From NCBI GenBank assembly GCA_944472155.2, contig OX235277.1, positions 31,320,804-31,384,803 on the forward strand: a stretch of 64,000 nt of DNA. Direction: 5' to 3'. The notes below the pieces were generated by a model that worked only from the letters and a program-made list of their open reading frames with translations, was not told where the DNA came from and ran no database searches. Position numbers and translations under genes: made by a program. Within the stretch, counting starts at the first letter, position 1; each line of letters opens with the position of its first letter. Shown one piece after another: positions 50,600 to 62,769 of the stretch. The DNA is from Trichobilharzia szidati. Its lineage: Eukaryota > Platyhelminthes > Trematoda > Strigeidida > Schistosomatidae.

Positions 50600-51720
50600 A
50601 GCTAACAAGCACTTCAGTCAACCAGTTAACAATTTAAAACTCGTTAAATGTTTTCTGATGTCAACTTCCAATAGGATTAAGAAAGCGAGTCATGCCTTAC
50701 TTTTTTGATGTGTGTGAGTGTGTTTTGGTGTGTTATCCTGTACAACCTGATGGATATGTTGAAGAATTGAGAAAAACAGCTAATGTCAAAGCGAATTTTA
50801 TCAAGGATAGCTATCATTGATAAAAATCCAGCAAAACTAAATAGCAGTAGATAGGCATATCCTTTGAAATTGGAGGTTGTTAGCAGCGTGCATTTACGGT
50901 TCTGTGTGTGTAGCAGAGGTAAACCCAACTACGTTTTAAGTGCTATTAAGACTGTACTGTGGAAATTACTCTAAATTCGAGAGAAAAAAGCTCTATGGAG
51001 TTGTTTTCAATTTTTAGGGGAGTCAGCTTATGTCGACAAATGTCTAGAGATTAATACTTCGATACTTTTAAGAGTGTACACCACTTACAATTCCATTTAC
51101 TGCAGTGTTACTTTTTCATCATAGAAACCGGTTGTTCTGAAGGGATTGGAAATTAAAAGTGAAATCTGCAGGTATATTTCACTGAATGAAACAAAATGCA
51201 GCTTCCTATTTCTTGAAGTATTTGTATATATTTGCCTACAACTAGTCGCAAACGCCACAGGACATCACAAAATATAAAAAATTGGAAATAGTTATTACTG
51301 AACACTTCATGATTATATTATGAGAGTGGCAGAATCCAGCATTCAAAAACTCAGAATATGGAAAATATCCATCGGGACATTAGAGAGGAGATTTTAAGAA
51401 GTTCAGCAAAGATTTCTTTTTGGCGATTCCATTCTCAAAAGCTGTACTATCGCATTTATATACATAAGTTTACACAGATACGATTATTATTTAATTCCAC
51501 ATAATAACGAAGTATGTTAAAGGTCATAATATTTTTCAGCTTGACATGACTGGTCATTTAAAATGTTTTCATTAAACACCATTTAGGATTTAGCCATAAA
51601 CATTTAATAATTAGATGAAATCAGTGAATTTAATGCATCAGCAAAAAAAACAATAAGAAAGTTTTCAATTAACTAGTTGATTAGTTTGTTTAGTTAGTCA
51701 GTTAAGTGACAGTTTAATTA
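50600..51720. other. Unassigned intergenic stretch
   Basis: No exon or family recognised. Confidence 0.5.
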
Positions 51721-51724
51721 GATT

Positions 51725-51955
51725 ATGGGATTTGTGGGGATATGGATCAATTTCAGCTCTTAGATTATGTCATCAACCAGTATCACTTAGAGAGATCATC
51801 GAAAACCAGGGAGCAATGGACAGCTATTTCATTCTACATTCGGACCCTACATCGGTACATACACGACAGGAATCGAATCAGGAACATTCAGGTTTCAGGA
51901 CCAAGCTCGTTGACTCAGACACTTCGACAGGAATCCAGTAGCCAATGAATTCTTA
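51725..51955 (-). mobile_element. Hammerhead-bearing tRNA-SINE
   Basis: Minus strand: module at about 51805-51858 (GTACCG, core ATGTAGG, GTCC, GAATGAAA-like, TAGCTGTCC). B-box remnant 'aggaatcgaatcagg'. Confidence 0.65.
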
Positions 51956-52094
51956 CCTCTGTCAGTTCTCTACACTCAGCCAATATGCCCCATTAGTATC
52001 CATTTCCCCTCCACTTGGTAGGCCCTATTGATCTTGACTTCTCAATACAGCTTCAGGACATCCATCTAGCAGTCGTTGACGAGCTGAAGATCGA

Positions 52095-52270
52095 TATTTA
52101 GGTTATGGGATTTGTAGGGATTCGGATTCATTTATTTGAACTATTTCGTCATGGACCAAAGTTAGCTAAGGAGATTATTGAAGACCACGGGCACTGGACA
52201 GCTTCTCCGTTCCATTTTGAGGCTTTACACCAGTGACGGAATCTAACCATTGAAATTAATCCTTATCCCC
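52095..52270 (-). mobile_element. Hammerhead-bearing SINE, decayed
   Basis: Plus strand reads the family order 'gattattgaagaccacgggc', 'actggacagcttctccgttc', 'acaccagtgacggaatctaa'. Same orientation as the copy at 51725. Confidence 0.55.
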
Positions 52271-52274
52271 ACGA

Positions 52275-53940
52275 ATCCAATAATCGAAATAAAATGTTAT
52301 CAATTAACTAGGTGATTAGCAGTATTAGTTTAGTAAGTCAATTAAGTAATTATTAAATTAATTAAAGGTTTAATGTTGGTCAAATGTAAGTATAAGTTAA
52401 GTGTCCTGGTTCTAACCAATTTTTTATCCCTATTTCGGATTTTGACTGTATCCTACACCAACCACACTGGGTTTGTTGATTGTTCGGTTTTTAAACATTG
52501 AAAAATACACATTTTCAGGTCAACTTGTTACATTTTTTGACAGTTTCATCATTAACCAGGTCATATTCTCTGGAATGGTAGCTTATTAATATAAACATAT
52601 ACATATATACAATAGTTTATGAAATCTCATAATTACTACCACTAATATTAACATTATTAGTAGGAATAAAGTGATACTGTAACTAGCTACCTCCAACTAT
52701 GACTACTACTACGACTAATGAATCACTTCCGCTTTATGAGGTCTTTGAATTGAATTCACTTTGCATGTCCTTAAAAATATGGTTTTGTAAATAGTTTTTA
52801 AATCAGTCAAAGAACAGTGGAGAATATTTTAACAAACTTTTATTATTATCCAATTGTAACAGAACTGTTCCCATAAACGTTTGCAATTTTCTTGAAGTCT
52901 GTATTCTCATATCATCAGTGCACTCATTTCGCTAATAATAATAATAACAGTGGAGAATATGATTGTTTTGTCTGTTTATTTGTTTAAATCAACCCAATAA
53001 TTAACCACTTTTACTTTAAATCATTCATTATTCCTGATAATTATAAAAATTATTCAGTTATTGACAGAACTGGAAAATTGTGGGTCATTTTCATCACAAT
53101 GAAAACCTAAACAGTCGTAGTTCAAATCTCTGAGGTGTTTGTATTTCAGTGGAATAATTTGGTCGGGAAATCCCTCCTGCATAATTGAATATTTGACCTA
53201 ATTGTGCAATTATTATCCCTTTCTTCCTTAACCTGTGCATCGTCGTCCCACAGTGTACATTATCTTCTTTTGATTTAATCCTTATTATTGGTCTTTGTTT
53301 GTGGATGATTCTTATTCTTAATGTTTCACCTGAGTAATGGTGAACCAGTTGATTATATAACGTGTTGTTTTACGATTACTATTTTGTTTGAATGAATTCA
53401 AAATCAAGGTTATGCTGTAGACACTATTTGATGCTAGATTGTCTGCGGAAAATGTGTTTGCTGTATTTGATTCTTGCTGACACACCGCCATGTTGGGAAT
53501 GTTACATTTGATTCTCGGGCATTTCTTACAGTTACTTTTTGGTTAACTAGTTCTGTTGTACAAAACTTAATTTGTACGTTAGAAACGTCTGAGCTGTATA
53601 ATTGGCAAACAGTATTGTTGAGGTGATTTTGCTTTTTCGGTATGCTATTATTCTCGTTTAATAGATCCATAAATTTTATCACTTATAACTCTCTTTTCCT
53701 TAACTTTGGGACATCTAAGGATTGTGATTCACTCGCTGAAGTTTGGTCAGCTATACTGAATAACGCATCGATTGGCTACCTGCGTAAGAGGAATGAATAA
53801 ATATTTCATTTTAGTTTAGGATAAGTGTACACACTGCCAAAGAGTCTCAAAGTGAGGTGAAACAGTTTCCAAGCCCCCTTCCGTTTACATTAAAATATTG
53901 CTTTATTTATTCATTGCTTTTTTTAGGAGAATATATATAA
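52275..53940. other. Unassigned intergenic stretch
   Basis: AT-rich; short open frames only. Confidence 0.5.
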
Positions 53941-53949
53941 ATATATAGT

Positions 53950-54165
53950 GAGTTGGTGGCTAATTGGTAGGATTCTTGCCAACCATCAACATAGTTCAGG
54001 GTTTCGTTCCCGGCCACCTGGTTCACTAGCCGACAGTAAGACTGGATTAGAAGAAAAGTTGGGCGTGAGATTGGTAAGCTTAATGGGAAAAACCGAAAAA
54101 AAAACACCAATGCTGCTGAAACTTCAAAATTAGCTCGAAGTTTTACGTTTCACTCGGAACGCAAA
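53950..54165 (+). mobile_element. tRNA-headed SINE (GCGTCGG family)
   Basis: A box 'gttggtggctaattggtagg', B box 'ggtttcgttcccgg', body 'ttgggcgtgagattggtaag', 'tgctgctgaaacttcaaaat', 'gaagttttacgtttcactcg'. Confidence 0.75.
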
Positions 54166-54169
54166 CTAA

Positions 54170-55010
54170 TGGAACATATATATATATGTATGTATATATA
54201 TCTATCCAAAGAAGTTTTAACAGTCTTATGATTAATACCAATGATCAGATTAGCAAACTTGTTTTAATGAACCAATACACAGTTTACTTTAAAATTAAAC
54301 ATAAACTTATATCATCCTTCGAATAGTTTATAACAGTAGTAGGCCAGTTATTCTTCACATTTAATTCTGTTTATCAGTTCTTGAAGGCAGTAATACTTTC
54401 CATATATGGAAGTGTCAATACGTCCCTGCCTTGAATAGTATATATATATATATATAGCCATTGTCAAAATTTGGCACCATTATAAACTGTTTAAGTTATG
54501 TCCATGTTATTCACTGACTAACACTTTTCACAAAATAACAGACAATAGTGTATGACGTAAACACATGGATATGCATAATAAACAAACGAGGAAACACATG
54601 TACATCTGAGCAATATATATATGCATAGACATTGTATAGAATTCACAAATGGACATAAACTCACTCACATATTAAGCGATATCGCTCTCTTGTTCCTTTT
54701 TTTCTTCCTGTACATTATCACTAGTATAAACATTCTCTAAGCGTCTGTCATGTCTGTAAAATATTATGCAATGTGATAATTTTGTTATTGATTGAACAAA
54801 AAAGTCATTACATCATCGACACACACACAGAACATTTCTGTGATAGAAAAAATGTACATTGTTTAGAAAAGATGTCTTCCTGGATCATTTCCACTAGTTT
54901 AGTAGGACTGAACACATCTTTCATCAAAAACTAAAGCTTGTTCAACAACAGGATAAAACATTAAACATATTGTGTTCCAACATAACTGTTGTTACAGTGA
55001 TGATTTGTTG
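54170..55010. other. Unassigned intergenic stretch
   Basis: AT runs at 54176-54200 and 54438-54457. No exon or family recognised. Confidence 0.5.
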
Positions 55011-55013
55011 TTT

Positions 55014-56955
55014 ATTTTTATTCCCTTGGATTCCGAGTGGAATTTGTGGATTCAACAACATATCTCCACTTTGTTCTATTCTCGTCCGTCCTCTTCAGTT
55101 GGGTCCAAGACTCCACATGGTCTCTCGTCTCCTCCTCCTCACAAGATCCCCTCCATGTCATCCTCGCACCGATGACCCACTCGTCACTTCCCAATCGAAT
55201 TCAACTCGAGCAATGGACACCATTGCGCGTGATGTCATTCGGTGGTCTCCTCAACCTATACCCTAGCCATCTCCATTTCCTCTTACATATTTGTTGACCA
55301 ATAGGCTCTTGGGTGGTTTCTTCATCGCCAGAGTTTCTTGTCACTAATTATTTCTCGCTGGCCGTTTGGTCTTCAGAATGGAGCCAGCAAAGTGGGCAGC
55401 TGTTGATAGAAGTCTGTAACCTGTTGGAAATCCTTTTCGTGACACGCTCACCGTTTCTCTGACTCATATCAAAGCAGTGACTGACTGGCTTCACATTTGT
55501 GTCGAACAGAATCCGAATCTTGTTCTTTACGCTGACTGAGAGCAGAAGGTTTCCAAACTGATTTCAATCTGATGAAGATGTATCTCCCCTTTTCGAGACT
55601 GGCTGGCTGAATTTGACATCTTCATCCGTGTCTGTGGTTGAAACCGTGCTTCCTGGCGAGATATGTGAAGCCGGGAAGTAACTTCTATCAAATGTCTCGC
55701 GTTGATGGTGATTGGTGATGGTTGTTGTTGCTGTTGTTGTCGCTGCTGCTGCTGTTCGTTGGTTATCTTCATCACCTCCGTCTTCTCTGTGTTGACTTGG
55801 AGTTCTGTCTTCGCTGCCTGCCTCTCTTCTTCAGCCAGTTTGTTGGTTTTCGTCAGTAAGTCCGCGAGTCTGTGTGATACTAAACAAAATCATCCACACG
55901 CAAAATCCAGATCTTTGGGAATCTTATTGTCGGTCAGTCCAAAGTATTCCTGTCTCTTCACTCCCTGTACACAGTCTAACGCATAATCCAGTCAGTCCAC
56001 TACAATTAAGAATGCCATCGGTGATAACAGGCAACCAGCCTTGTCTTACTCCTGTATTCACTCCAAACGCCTCCCTGAGTTTTCCGTTGTGGATCACCTG
56101 ACGCGTGAAATTGTCATATAGCCATCAGCTGAATGAGGTTGATCGAGATTTGGGCACTGCACGCTGTAGTGTTGAAGCAGTTTCTAAATTACTTCTCAGT
56201 CAACGCTGTCGAAGGCCATTTTGAAGTCAATGAAGTTAAGGTACGGGTTTGACTGACATTCTATGTTTTGTTCGATGACGGTGCGCGTAGTGGCAATTTG
56301 ATTTGCTTTTCCTGAATCCAGCTTGTTCCACCTGGCGGATTTCTACATTCAGTGCATCTTTTATTCTCTCCAGAATAACGTAACTCTGTATTTTACTTGG
56401 CGTGGACAAGAGCATTATTCCACGCCAGTTCTCGCACAGGCCTAAGTCGGCCTTCTTTGGCAGCTTGACGAGGTAGCCTTTCTCCCAATCAGTAGGTACC
56501 TTTACTTTTTTCTAAACCTTTAGTAGTAGTGGCGTAAGCACATTTGCGGCAGCCTCTAGGTTCATTTTCAGTGCTTTAGGGGGAATTTCGTCTGCCTTCC
56601 CGGATTTCAGTAGTTTGATCGCATTTAGGATTTCTTCTTTCGTTGGAGGATTGGTGTCCACTGCCATTTCTATGAATACTGTTGGTGGTGGTGCATTTCT
56701 GGCCGAGTTGCAGGTGATGGTCGATTCAAGACTCCTTTAAAGTGATCAGCCCATTATTTTATTTTTTCTTGCTCCTTGGTAATTAGGTTTGACAAGGTTT
56801 CGAATGCGATGATCTGTTCCTGGATAGAAACCTGGTTATCTGACATAATGTTCTGAGGTCTCTTTTATCTGCGGCTCATCTGTTCTGCTTCAGTTGCCAG
56901 TTTTCCTTAGCATTGTTCTCTACAGTCCTCTTTATTTGTTTCCACAGTTGCTCAA
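55014..56955 (-). mobile_element. RTE/SR2-like non-LTR retrotransposon, longest copy (about 1.9 kb)
   Basis: Antisense copy covering the endonuclease-RT linker, RT domain and 3' region. On the minus strand the RT motif A region reads LNFIDFKMAFDSVD followed by a stop (about 56185-56245). Further on is MMKITNEQQQQRQ with a polyglutamine run (about 55712-55756), then PSPITINARHLIEVTS. The 3' end is at about 55014-55070 ('ccgagtggaatttgtggatt' on the plus strand). Stops and shifts throughout. The part 55030-56050 is very close to 18885-19912. Confidence 0.85.
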
Positions 56956-57125
56956 AGGCTCTCATTTCACACAGTCTCCGCCACACCCATCTCGAGCCCA
57001 AGCCCAACTCGTCGTTTCCTCTTCTTATTCCTTAAGTGTAATGTCACTCATCGGTCTCTTGAGCATGTTTCTAGTTCATCTCCATTTTCTTCGGAATACT
57101 TTTTTATCGATAGGTCCTTGATCGG
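56956..57125 (-). mobile_element. RTE/SR2-like 3'-region fragment abutting the longer copy
   Basis: After about 56955 the sequence jumps from linker-region homology to 3'-region homology ('gtaatgtcactcatcggtct', 'agttcatctccattttcttc'). This indicates a second, older fragment into which the longer copy inserted, or a rearrangement. Confidence 0.6.
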
Positions 57126-57129
57126 TTAG

Positions 57130-58000
57130 TGTTAATGTAATTTTTTCTCATTTTTCCTAAAAAATCTTCACCGCTTTGCATATCTCCAATTTAAATGAAT
57201 TCACAGGTATTCAGATATGAATAAACGATTTAAAAATTCTAAGAGAATATGAATATGAAACAACCAATTGGATTAACTGGCTAGGCAACTCTTCTTCTTT
57301 CGACTAATTCATCTACTCATTTGAAGTCAGTTATATCGGCCGTTACTCTAAGCCCTTAGTTCTCGTATTATAAGTACTGTTTTTGGAATAAAGTAAATTA
57401 TTATTACTCAGGAACACCTTCCGGTGCGGCTAAATTAAGGTGTAGTGAGTATTATCAGCGGGCACACATGAAACCTCCTTGTCCAAACAAGTCATAGCAG
57501 TGAAGAATATTTTTCTATCATCCTTTGGGTACCAAATAAATTGCCAAATGCCTCCGGATACCCAATATTCAAACATTACAGGATTTTGCGATTTCCTTAA
57601 AACAACCTGTGCTTTGTGTGGAAAAGAAATAGGTCCAGACATACTTACTACCCTAACCTGCTGTGGCATCTATAAATCCATAAACACTGTGTTATTCGCG
57701 CCTTTTAGGTATGACCTTCCATTCTGTATCTATAAATTACACCCCACCTATCACTGCACTTTAAACCTCTTCACTTACACCCTGACACACATACAACATT
57801 CCGCCACATTTTCTTTCCATGTTTTCGATATTATTGTTCATCAGTATGAAGTTTATAATCATTATGAAAATTATTCATGAACATTCTCTACTATAAATTC
57901 GTTGTTATTCTTCTTCATTGACATTGAAAAACCGGTGTTCAGTCTGGTATCACATTTATGCATATTATCACATACAAAAATTTTGAACTATAATCTGCAA
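57130..58000. other. Intergenic stretch with one unexplained open frame
   Basis: Plus frame 57479-57880 (133 codons) contains CDFLKTTCALCGKEIG and TCCG, a Cys-rich arrangement, then loses character. I recognise no family. A minus frame 57430-57669 overlaps. May be chance. Confidence 0.3.
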
Positions 58001-58009
58001 ACACTCTTT

Positions 58010-58165
58010 TCGTATATGCAGCTTGGAATTTTTATATCAATGATTCAGTTTTATTTAAATAGTATTAATGTTTTCAACAACAATAATTCTTTAATAATTA
58101 TGGATGTACAACTGTAGAACCAAATGAAGAAGTTATCAAAAAGAATATTCTATGTTAAAAAGGCT
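58010..58165 (+). mobile_element. Penelope-like element 3' tail
   Basis: 'caactgtagaaccaaatgaa', 'gaagttatcaaaaagaatat' match the tail at 48860-48990. Confidence 0.6.
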
Positions 58166-58194
58166 TTTTAAAAAATTAAAACTAAAAAATGGTA

Positions 58195-58790
58195 AAAAGG
58201 GTCACCACCTGTAGTAACACAGATAAGAATGTCAAAGCTAAAGACGGTCAGATTGCAAAAGCACGACGGCCTATTCATTACTCTGAAATCAGTGAGGAGA
58301 TCTACAGCACTCAGTGTAACCGACAAAACCTAGACGCTTAACACTGATGTCAAGTTAAGCACTGTTTCTATATGGTTCAAAGGCTTGTCACAAAAGCATT
58401 TTCAACAGTCCAATACAGGAATTCATCGGCATTCAACAGTCCTGAAAATACTGTAGACTGAAGATCAGGAAGTTAGGTGGAGAAGGATAAGCAGACATCG
58501 AACCTGCAAACAAATATTTGTGGATAAACCAAGATGGACTGGAAATATGCTGTGGAGACAGTGAAGTGATATCATTCTTCAGACTGTCGAGTGGAACACA
58601 AATGGAAAGTGACAAGTTGGGAGTTGGCTCAGTGATGGTATATATCAGTTTGTCTAAAGAGAAATAAAAGTTTGTAGGCAATCTAGGAGCTTGTTGAAAG
58701 TGATAGCAGAGAACTTAGTGGAATGGAAACGATTCCCTGAGGCTCCATGGTCCACATGGAACCAAGAGAAATAATAATAGGGGAAATATA
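58195..58790 (+). mobile_element. RTE/SR2-like non-LTR retrotransposon, 3' end
   Basis: Decayed coding block ('gatcaggaagttaggtggag', 'agatggactggaaatatgct'), then 'gaaagtgacaagttgggagt' and the end 'ggaaccaagagaaataataa'. Confidence 0.7.
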
Positions 58791-58799
58791 AGAGAACAC

Positions 58800-59120
58800 A
58801 TATGTTAAACCGAAAATTACTCCCATTATGTCCTTCTTATATTTTGACGTAGATCCCTAACCAACAATACTCAAGGCGTATGTAATCACCACTGTAAGTA
58901 CAACTTATATTTTGACAAATCAAATTTCTCCTCTATATACAGTTGCCACTGAGAATTATTGGTCCGATCTGGCGATCATTCGTTCACACATTCATGAACT
59001 CCTCAATACAACTCAGACCGCACAATTCGCTGGATAACAATAAATGATTTCTGTCCGCATTTAGAGATAATAATGTTATAATATTAATACTGTTTTGATA
59101 ATAAAAATGTTTATAATAAT
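58800..59120. other. Unassigned short gap between two elements
   Basis: AT-rich; nothing recognised. Confidence 0.5.
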
Positions 59121-59124
59121 AATA

Positions 59125-59545
59125 TTTTCTTGGTGTGTTATCAAAGGCATTTCCGACAAGCTACCGTGGACTTTTGTCAGTAGCTGTCTTTGCTTCATAA
59201 TGAAGATCAAATGACCATTCAGAAAGGATTATCAACAAGAAACTCCTGCAACAAACCAACCAAGAACCTGTTCCCCAATAAATAGGGAGGTGGAAATAGT
59301 GAGTGATCGGATGCATTCTGAGGATACTATTGAATGAAATCGTGTGCCAGGCCATCGTTCAAGTAGAAAACAAATAAGAAAAGATAAGTTGGATGTCCGA
59401 CCGTGACATGGTAGAGATCGTGTAGGGAAAAGATTAGAGCTTATGAACAATCGTAGAGCCAGCTGAAGATGGTTGCAGAGGACGGGTGGAAATGAAAATA
59501 TGACTGCTGAAGACTTATGTTTACAGAGAATAATAATAGTAGACA
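59125..59545 (+). mobile_element. RTE/SR2-like non-LTR retrotransposon, 3' end
   Basis: 'ggtgtgttatcaaaggcatt', then a coding remnant with the NQPRTCSP-like segment, 'gaggatactattgaatgaaa', 'gtgacatggtagagatcgtg', end 'agagaataataatagt'. Parallel to 28380-28845. Confidence 0.7.
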
Positions 59546-59974
59546 ATAGGATACTAGCAATTATTGTAATCTAATCAATATCAATTCATTTATAACTTAT
59601 ATTTTTCCACTTATTCACTCATCCATTCAACTGCATACGTTTTAGCTAATCTCATTTATACTGATAGGGTGAAAAATACGAAGAAACAAACAGGGAATCA
59701 GTGAATACATAAATCTATTCGCGGTACTTTTGTTACAAGTTACCATAGAAGTCTGCGATATGTTATAGAGGTATATTTCATCTGACAAAAATAAATAACG
59801 GAGGAAAACATATACTGACCAGAATTTTAAAAAAATACAAGTGAATAAAAATCGCTATGGTAACTCAAACAAATTTTTTCCGTGGTAAAAATGACCTTAA
59901 TAGTGGACAGAAGAGAATTATTTCAATCCTTCTTCATTGATTTTAGACAGGCATTAGAACTTTCATAAGAGTCA

Positions 59975-60395
59975 GAATGGTGAACAAAGAATATTGTTTT
60001 CGATAACTTCTTCTTCATCAAATCCATAATGATTAAAGAATTATTGTTATTGACAACATTAGTGTTTTGAGTAACACTGAAACACTAGTATCAATAGATT
60101 GTACCAATATGACAATAAACTAAATATCAGAGAAATTAAGAAAAATAACAGAGGACTAAAGAATTCATAGGTTCCCCAGCGGGTCAGGCTACCCTATATA
60201 CTTCAGATTTCAGTTTCGGAATCACAATCGGTTGTGTGGAATATGTGAGCTGCATGTTTCCGGTATTATCAGTTCGATTCGAAGCTTCTTTTTTATTAAA
60301 AACACAATAATCAAATACATGTGTAATGCACAGTGTGGAAAAAGAAACACACTTTTGCTTCCATGATAGAAATGGAGATAGGAGCATAAGTAGGA
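59975..60395 (-). mobile_element. Penelope-like element fragment with 3' tail
   Basis: Minus frame 60184-60387 has NRTDNTGNMQLTYSTQPIVI then PKLKSEVYRVA, parallel to the AGKLQLIF..PKLKDEVIRLA of 11644-11856. Tail shared at 59975-60180. Confidence 0.7.
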
Positions 60396-60589
60396 GAATT
60401 ACAATTTATTATAATGAATGACATAAAATAAAAGGCCAGTCATTGTTCTAATCGATTGATTGGTAATTTGAGAGGGTGAAGTTGCCTGGAGTTCCAGTGA
60501 CAAGTTGTGACAGGAGCAGAAATTCTCGCCGATAGCACTGGCTGGCGATAGCGCTATATATCACAAACTAAAAGGAGGTAGAAATCATT

Positions 60590-60830
60590 GGCTGGCCATT
60601 GGAGCCAGTCCCAATAGCTGAAAAGTCAACAGACTCACCTCGTAAGCTGAAGGACCTAGGTTCGATCTCCGGTGGGGTCGTGGGTGTGTACAGTTAAAGA
60701 GTCCCAAACTAAGACGAAGTAGTTGTCCAGTACTCTCTGGGTTTCTTTGCTTCTCTAACTGATGTAATATAGCGATCAAGCTTGGTATCTCTCAAATCCC
60801 TGTAAACTAACACTTGATGGATTTTTCCGG
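60590..60830 (+). mobile_element. Hammerhead-bearing tRNA-SINE
   Basis: tRNA-like 'gactcacctcgtaagctgaa', B box 'aggttcgatctcc', module 60688-60733, tail 'ttctctaactgatgtaatat' and 'aaatccctgtaaactaacac'. Confidence 0.8.
60688..60733 (+). ncRNA. Hammerhead-ribozyme-like module, degenerate
   Basis: Stem I GTACAG with CAGTAC; core TTAAAGA (G8 and A9 kept); stem II GTCC..AGAC; GAAG where GAAA is expected; stem III TAGTTGT; then C. Confidence 0.5.
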
Positions 60831-60834
60831 ATCG

Positions 60835-61900
60835 CAGCAGGATTCGAACTACTGGCCTCTGAACTATTAATCTGTATCTCTCTCCAAGATGATCCACGAG
60901 ACAATCTTTTTATCTCAGGCAATGAAGTAATCATATAGGCTGCATATATTAGGATTCACTTATACATATTTTGCAGTCATTAGCACTTAAAATGCTAAGT
61001 TCGATATGAATACAACTAACTGACAATTCTAAAGTTAAACGAAGAGAGCGTCTCTACTCTTACTGTTGGCCACTGCCTGGTAGCTAAGTGCATAAAATCA
61101 CTATACCTTAGTGAAAAAGTAAGCTGCTTTCCAGTTGTGTGTATATTTTGGGAAGTATAATTATTACGCAGTAAGAGAATACAATCACTAGTGATGCTAC
61201 TCATAGCTTGTAAAACTCATAAACAGTTGAATGAATAGTTCAAAATTAAAATTATAGCTGTTTTATTACTAATAGAAGAGACAGACATTTACGGTCTATT
61301 TATGACTCCCAGTTTTTTTTGTAATTTGCTTCATACTTAAATCGACTACTCTGGTGGTAAGCAAAACGACTGGTTTTCATCCATCTTTATTCCTCATTTT
61401 TGTCGGTAACAAACTGAGAAGGAAAGTAGTTAATACACTTTAAATCTGACCATCAAGTGTTATGATATATATTCCTTCATTTTAAACTTGTCAGCAAATG
61501 GAGACATCAAGTTGACTGGGAAAATGTGGAAATTTTAAAGCGTGAAAATGCTAAGATTCCCAGAGAATTCTTGGAAGTTTGTTATTTGGATCCGTCTCCA
61601 CTTAAGAGACACACTGTTACATACTAAATCTATTCATCAATAAAGAACAGGTTATGTTTGACTAGGCTAACAAAACAAGCAATGAGGTGAAAGACAAGAT
61701 GACAGGAGGTGAAAATCAGTCATAGTCATTTCCATCAGGATAGGCAGTAATATCATTCATAAATAACTTCGAAAACTCACTTCATCATATTTAATTAAGC
61801 TCTGAAAATATTGTCTACAGAGACAACGAAGTCACGTAATTAGACCTTCTCGTTCAGAAAACATAAAATCGTCAAAAGCGTGCATCTGAGCTACAAATCC
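60835..61900. other. Mostly unassigned intergenic stretch
   Basis: A minus-strand B-box-like site 'aggattcgaactact' is at about 60840. No exon recognised. Confidence 0.5.
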
Positions 61901-61904
61901 CATT

Positions 61905-62100
61905 ATTTCAAGATGTTAGATTTCATCACGAAGCGACATCAATAAGAGATCATCGAAAATCAGGGGAAAATTCACAGCTGCTTTAGTGTTAGTTTAGTCA
62001 ACACCAGGAATGGAACCCAGGACCTTCAATTTACACTGATGGCAGTGATGCCGATATCAATTGTCCTCTTTGCTGAGGTCACTGGTGCACCCTAGTGTAG
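61905..62100 (-). mobile_element. Hammerhead-bearing tRNA-SINE, decayed
   Basis: Plus strand shows 'gagatcatcgaaaatcaggg', 'tcacagctgctttagtgtta', then B box 'aggaatggaacccagga' on the opposite strand. Confidence 0.55.
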
Positions 62101-62141
62101 CAAGGCAAGCTTTCATTTGTCGCAAGTCTGTGTGGAGGTCC

Positions 62142-62635
62142 GGAAAAATAAGATCCAGATTTTCAGTTTAAATGTGAAGTCAGTGATACTATGCGGATCA
62201 GAAACTTGACGCGTCATGAAGGCCACTTCGAACAAACCACAGACTTTCATAAACAGCTGTCCTTGCTCAATACTTCGCTCAAGATCAGATGGCCGGCCAG
62301 AAAAGATCGGCAACAGGGTTCTCTGGGAGCGAATCAACCAGGAACTGATTGTGCAACAAATATGCAGGAAGAAATAGAGGTAGGTAAATTAGCCATACTC
62401 TGAGAAAACCATCAAGTGGCATAACAAGCTAGGCCATAGCTCAAGTGGAACCCGAACGGGAAGCGACGAGTTGGTCGTCAGTACGAGGGTGACATGGAGG
62501 AGGCCATGTAGAGAGTAGATGGAAGCATGTGGTCAGACGTGAAGCCAAGTGAGAACGTTGGCAGAGCACCGAGCGTAATAGAGACGTGCGGCTGAAGCCC
62601 TGTGTTCCCCTAGGGATTAAAAGAAGTAATAATAG
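62142..62635 (+). mobile_element. RTE/SR2-like non-LTR retrotransposon, young 5'-truncated copy
   Basis: Nearly identical to 40487-40985. Shares the run encoding MRIRNLTRH then EGHFEQTTDFHKQLS, and the 3' end 'aataatagtg'. Starts abruptly at about 62142 ('gaaaaataagatccag'). Confidence 0.85.
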
Positions 62636-62639
62636 TGTA

Positions 62640-62765
62640 GGGCCCTAAGTCAGGGTGAAACGCTTGTTTATTACTTCATGGCTTTCAATGGTTCCCTAAC
62701 GGATGTCTGTTCATCACGAAGTATGCACTGAAGTTAATCAAAAAACCCACAAAGCTAAATAATTT
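62640..62765 (+). mobile_element. Hammerhead-bearing SINE, 3' fragment
   Basis: 'gtcagggtgaaacgcttgtt', 'ctttcaatggttccctaacg', 'aatcaaaaaacccacaaagc' match the family tail. It abuts the end of the retrotransposon at 62142-62635. Confidence 0.6.
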
Positions 62766-62769
62766 CCAC

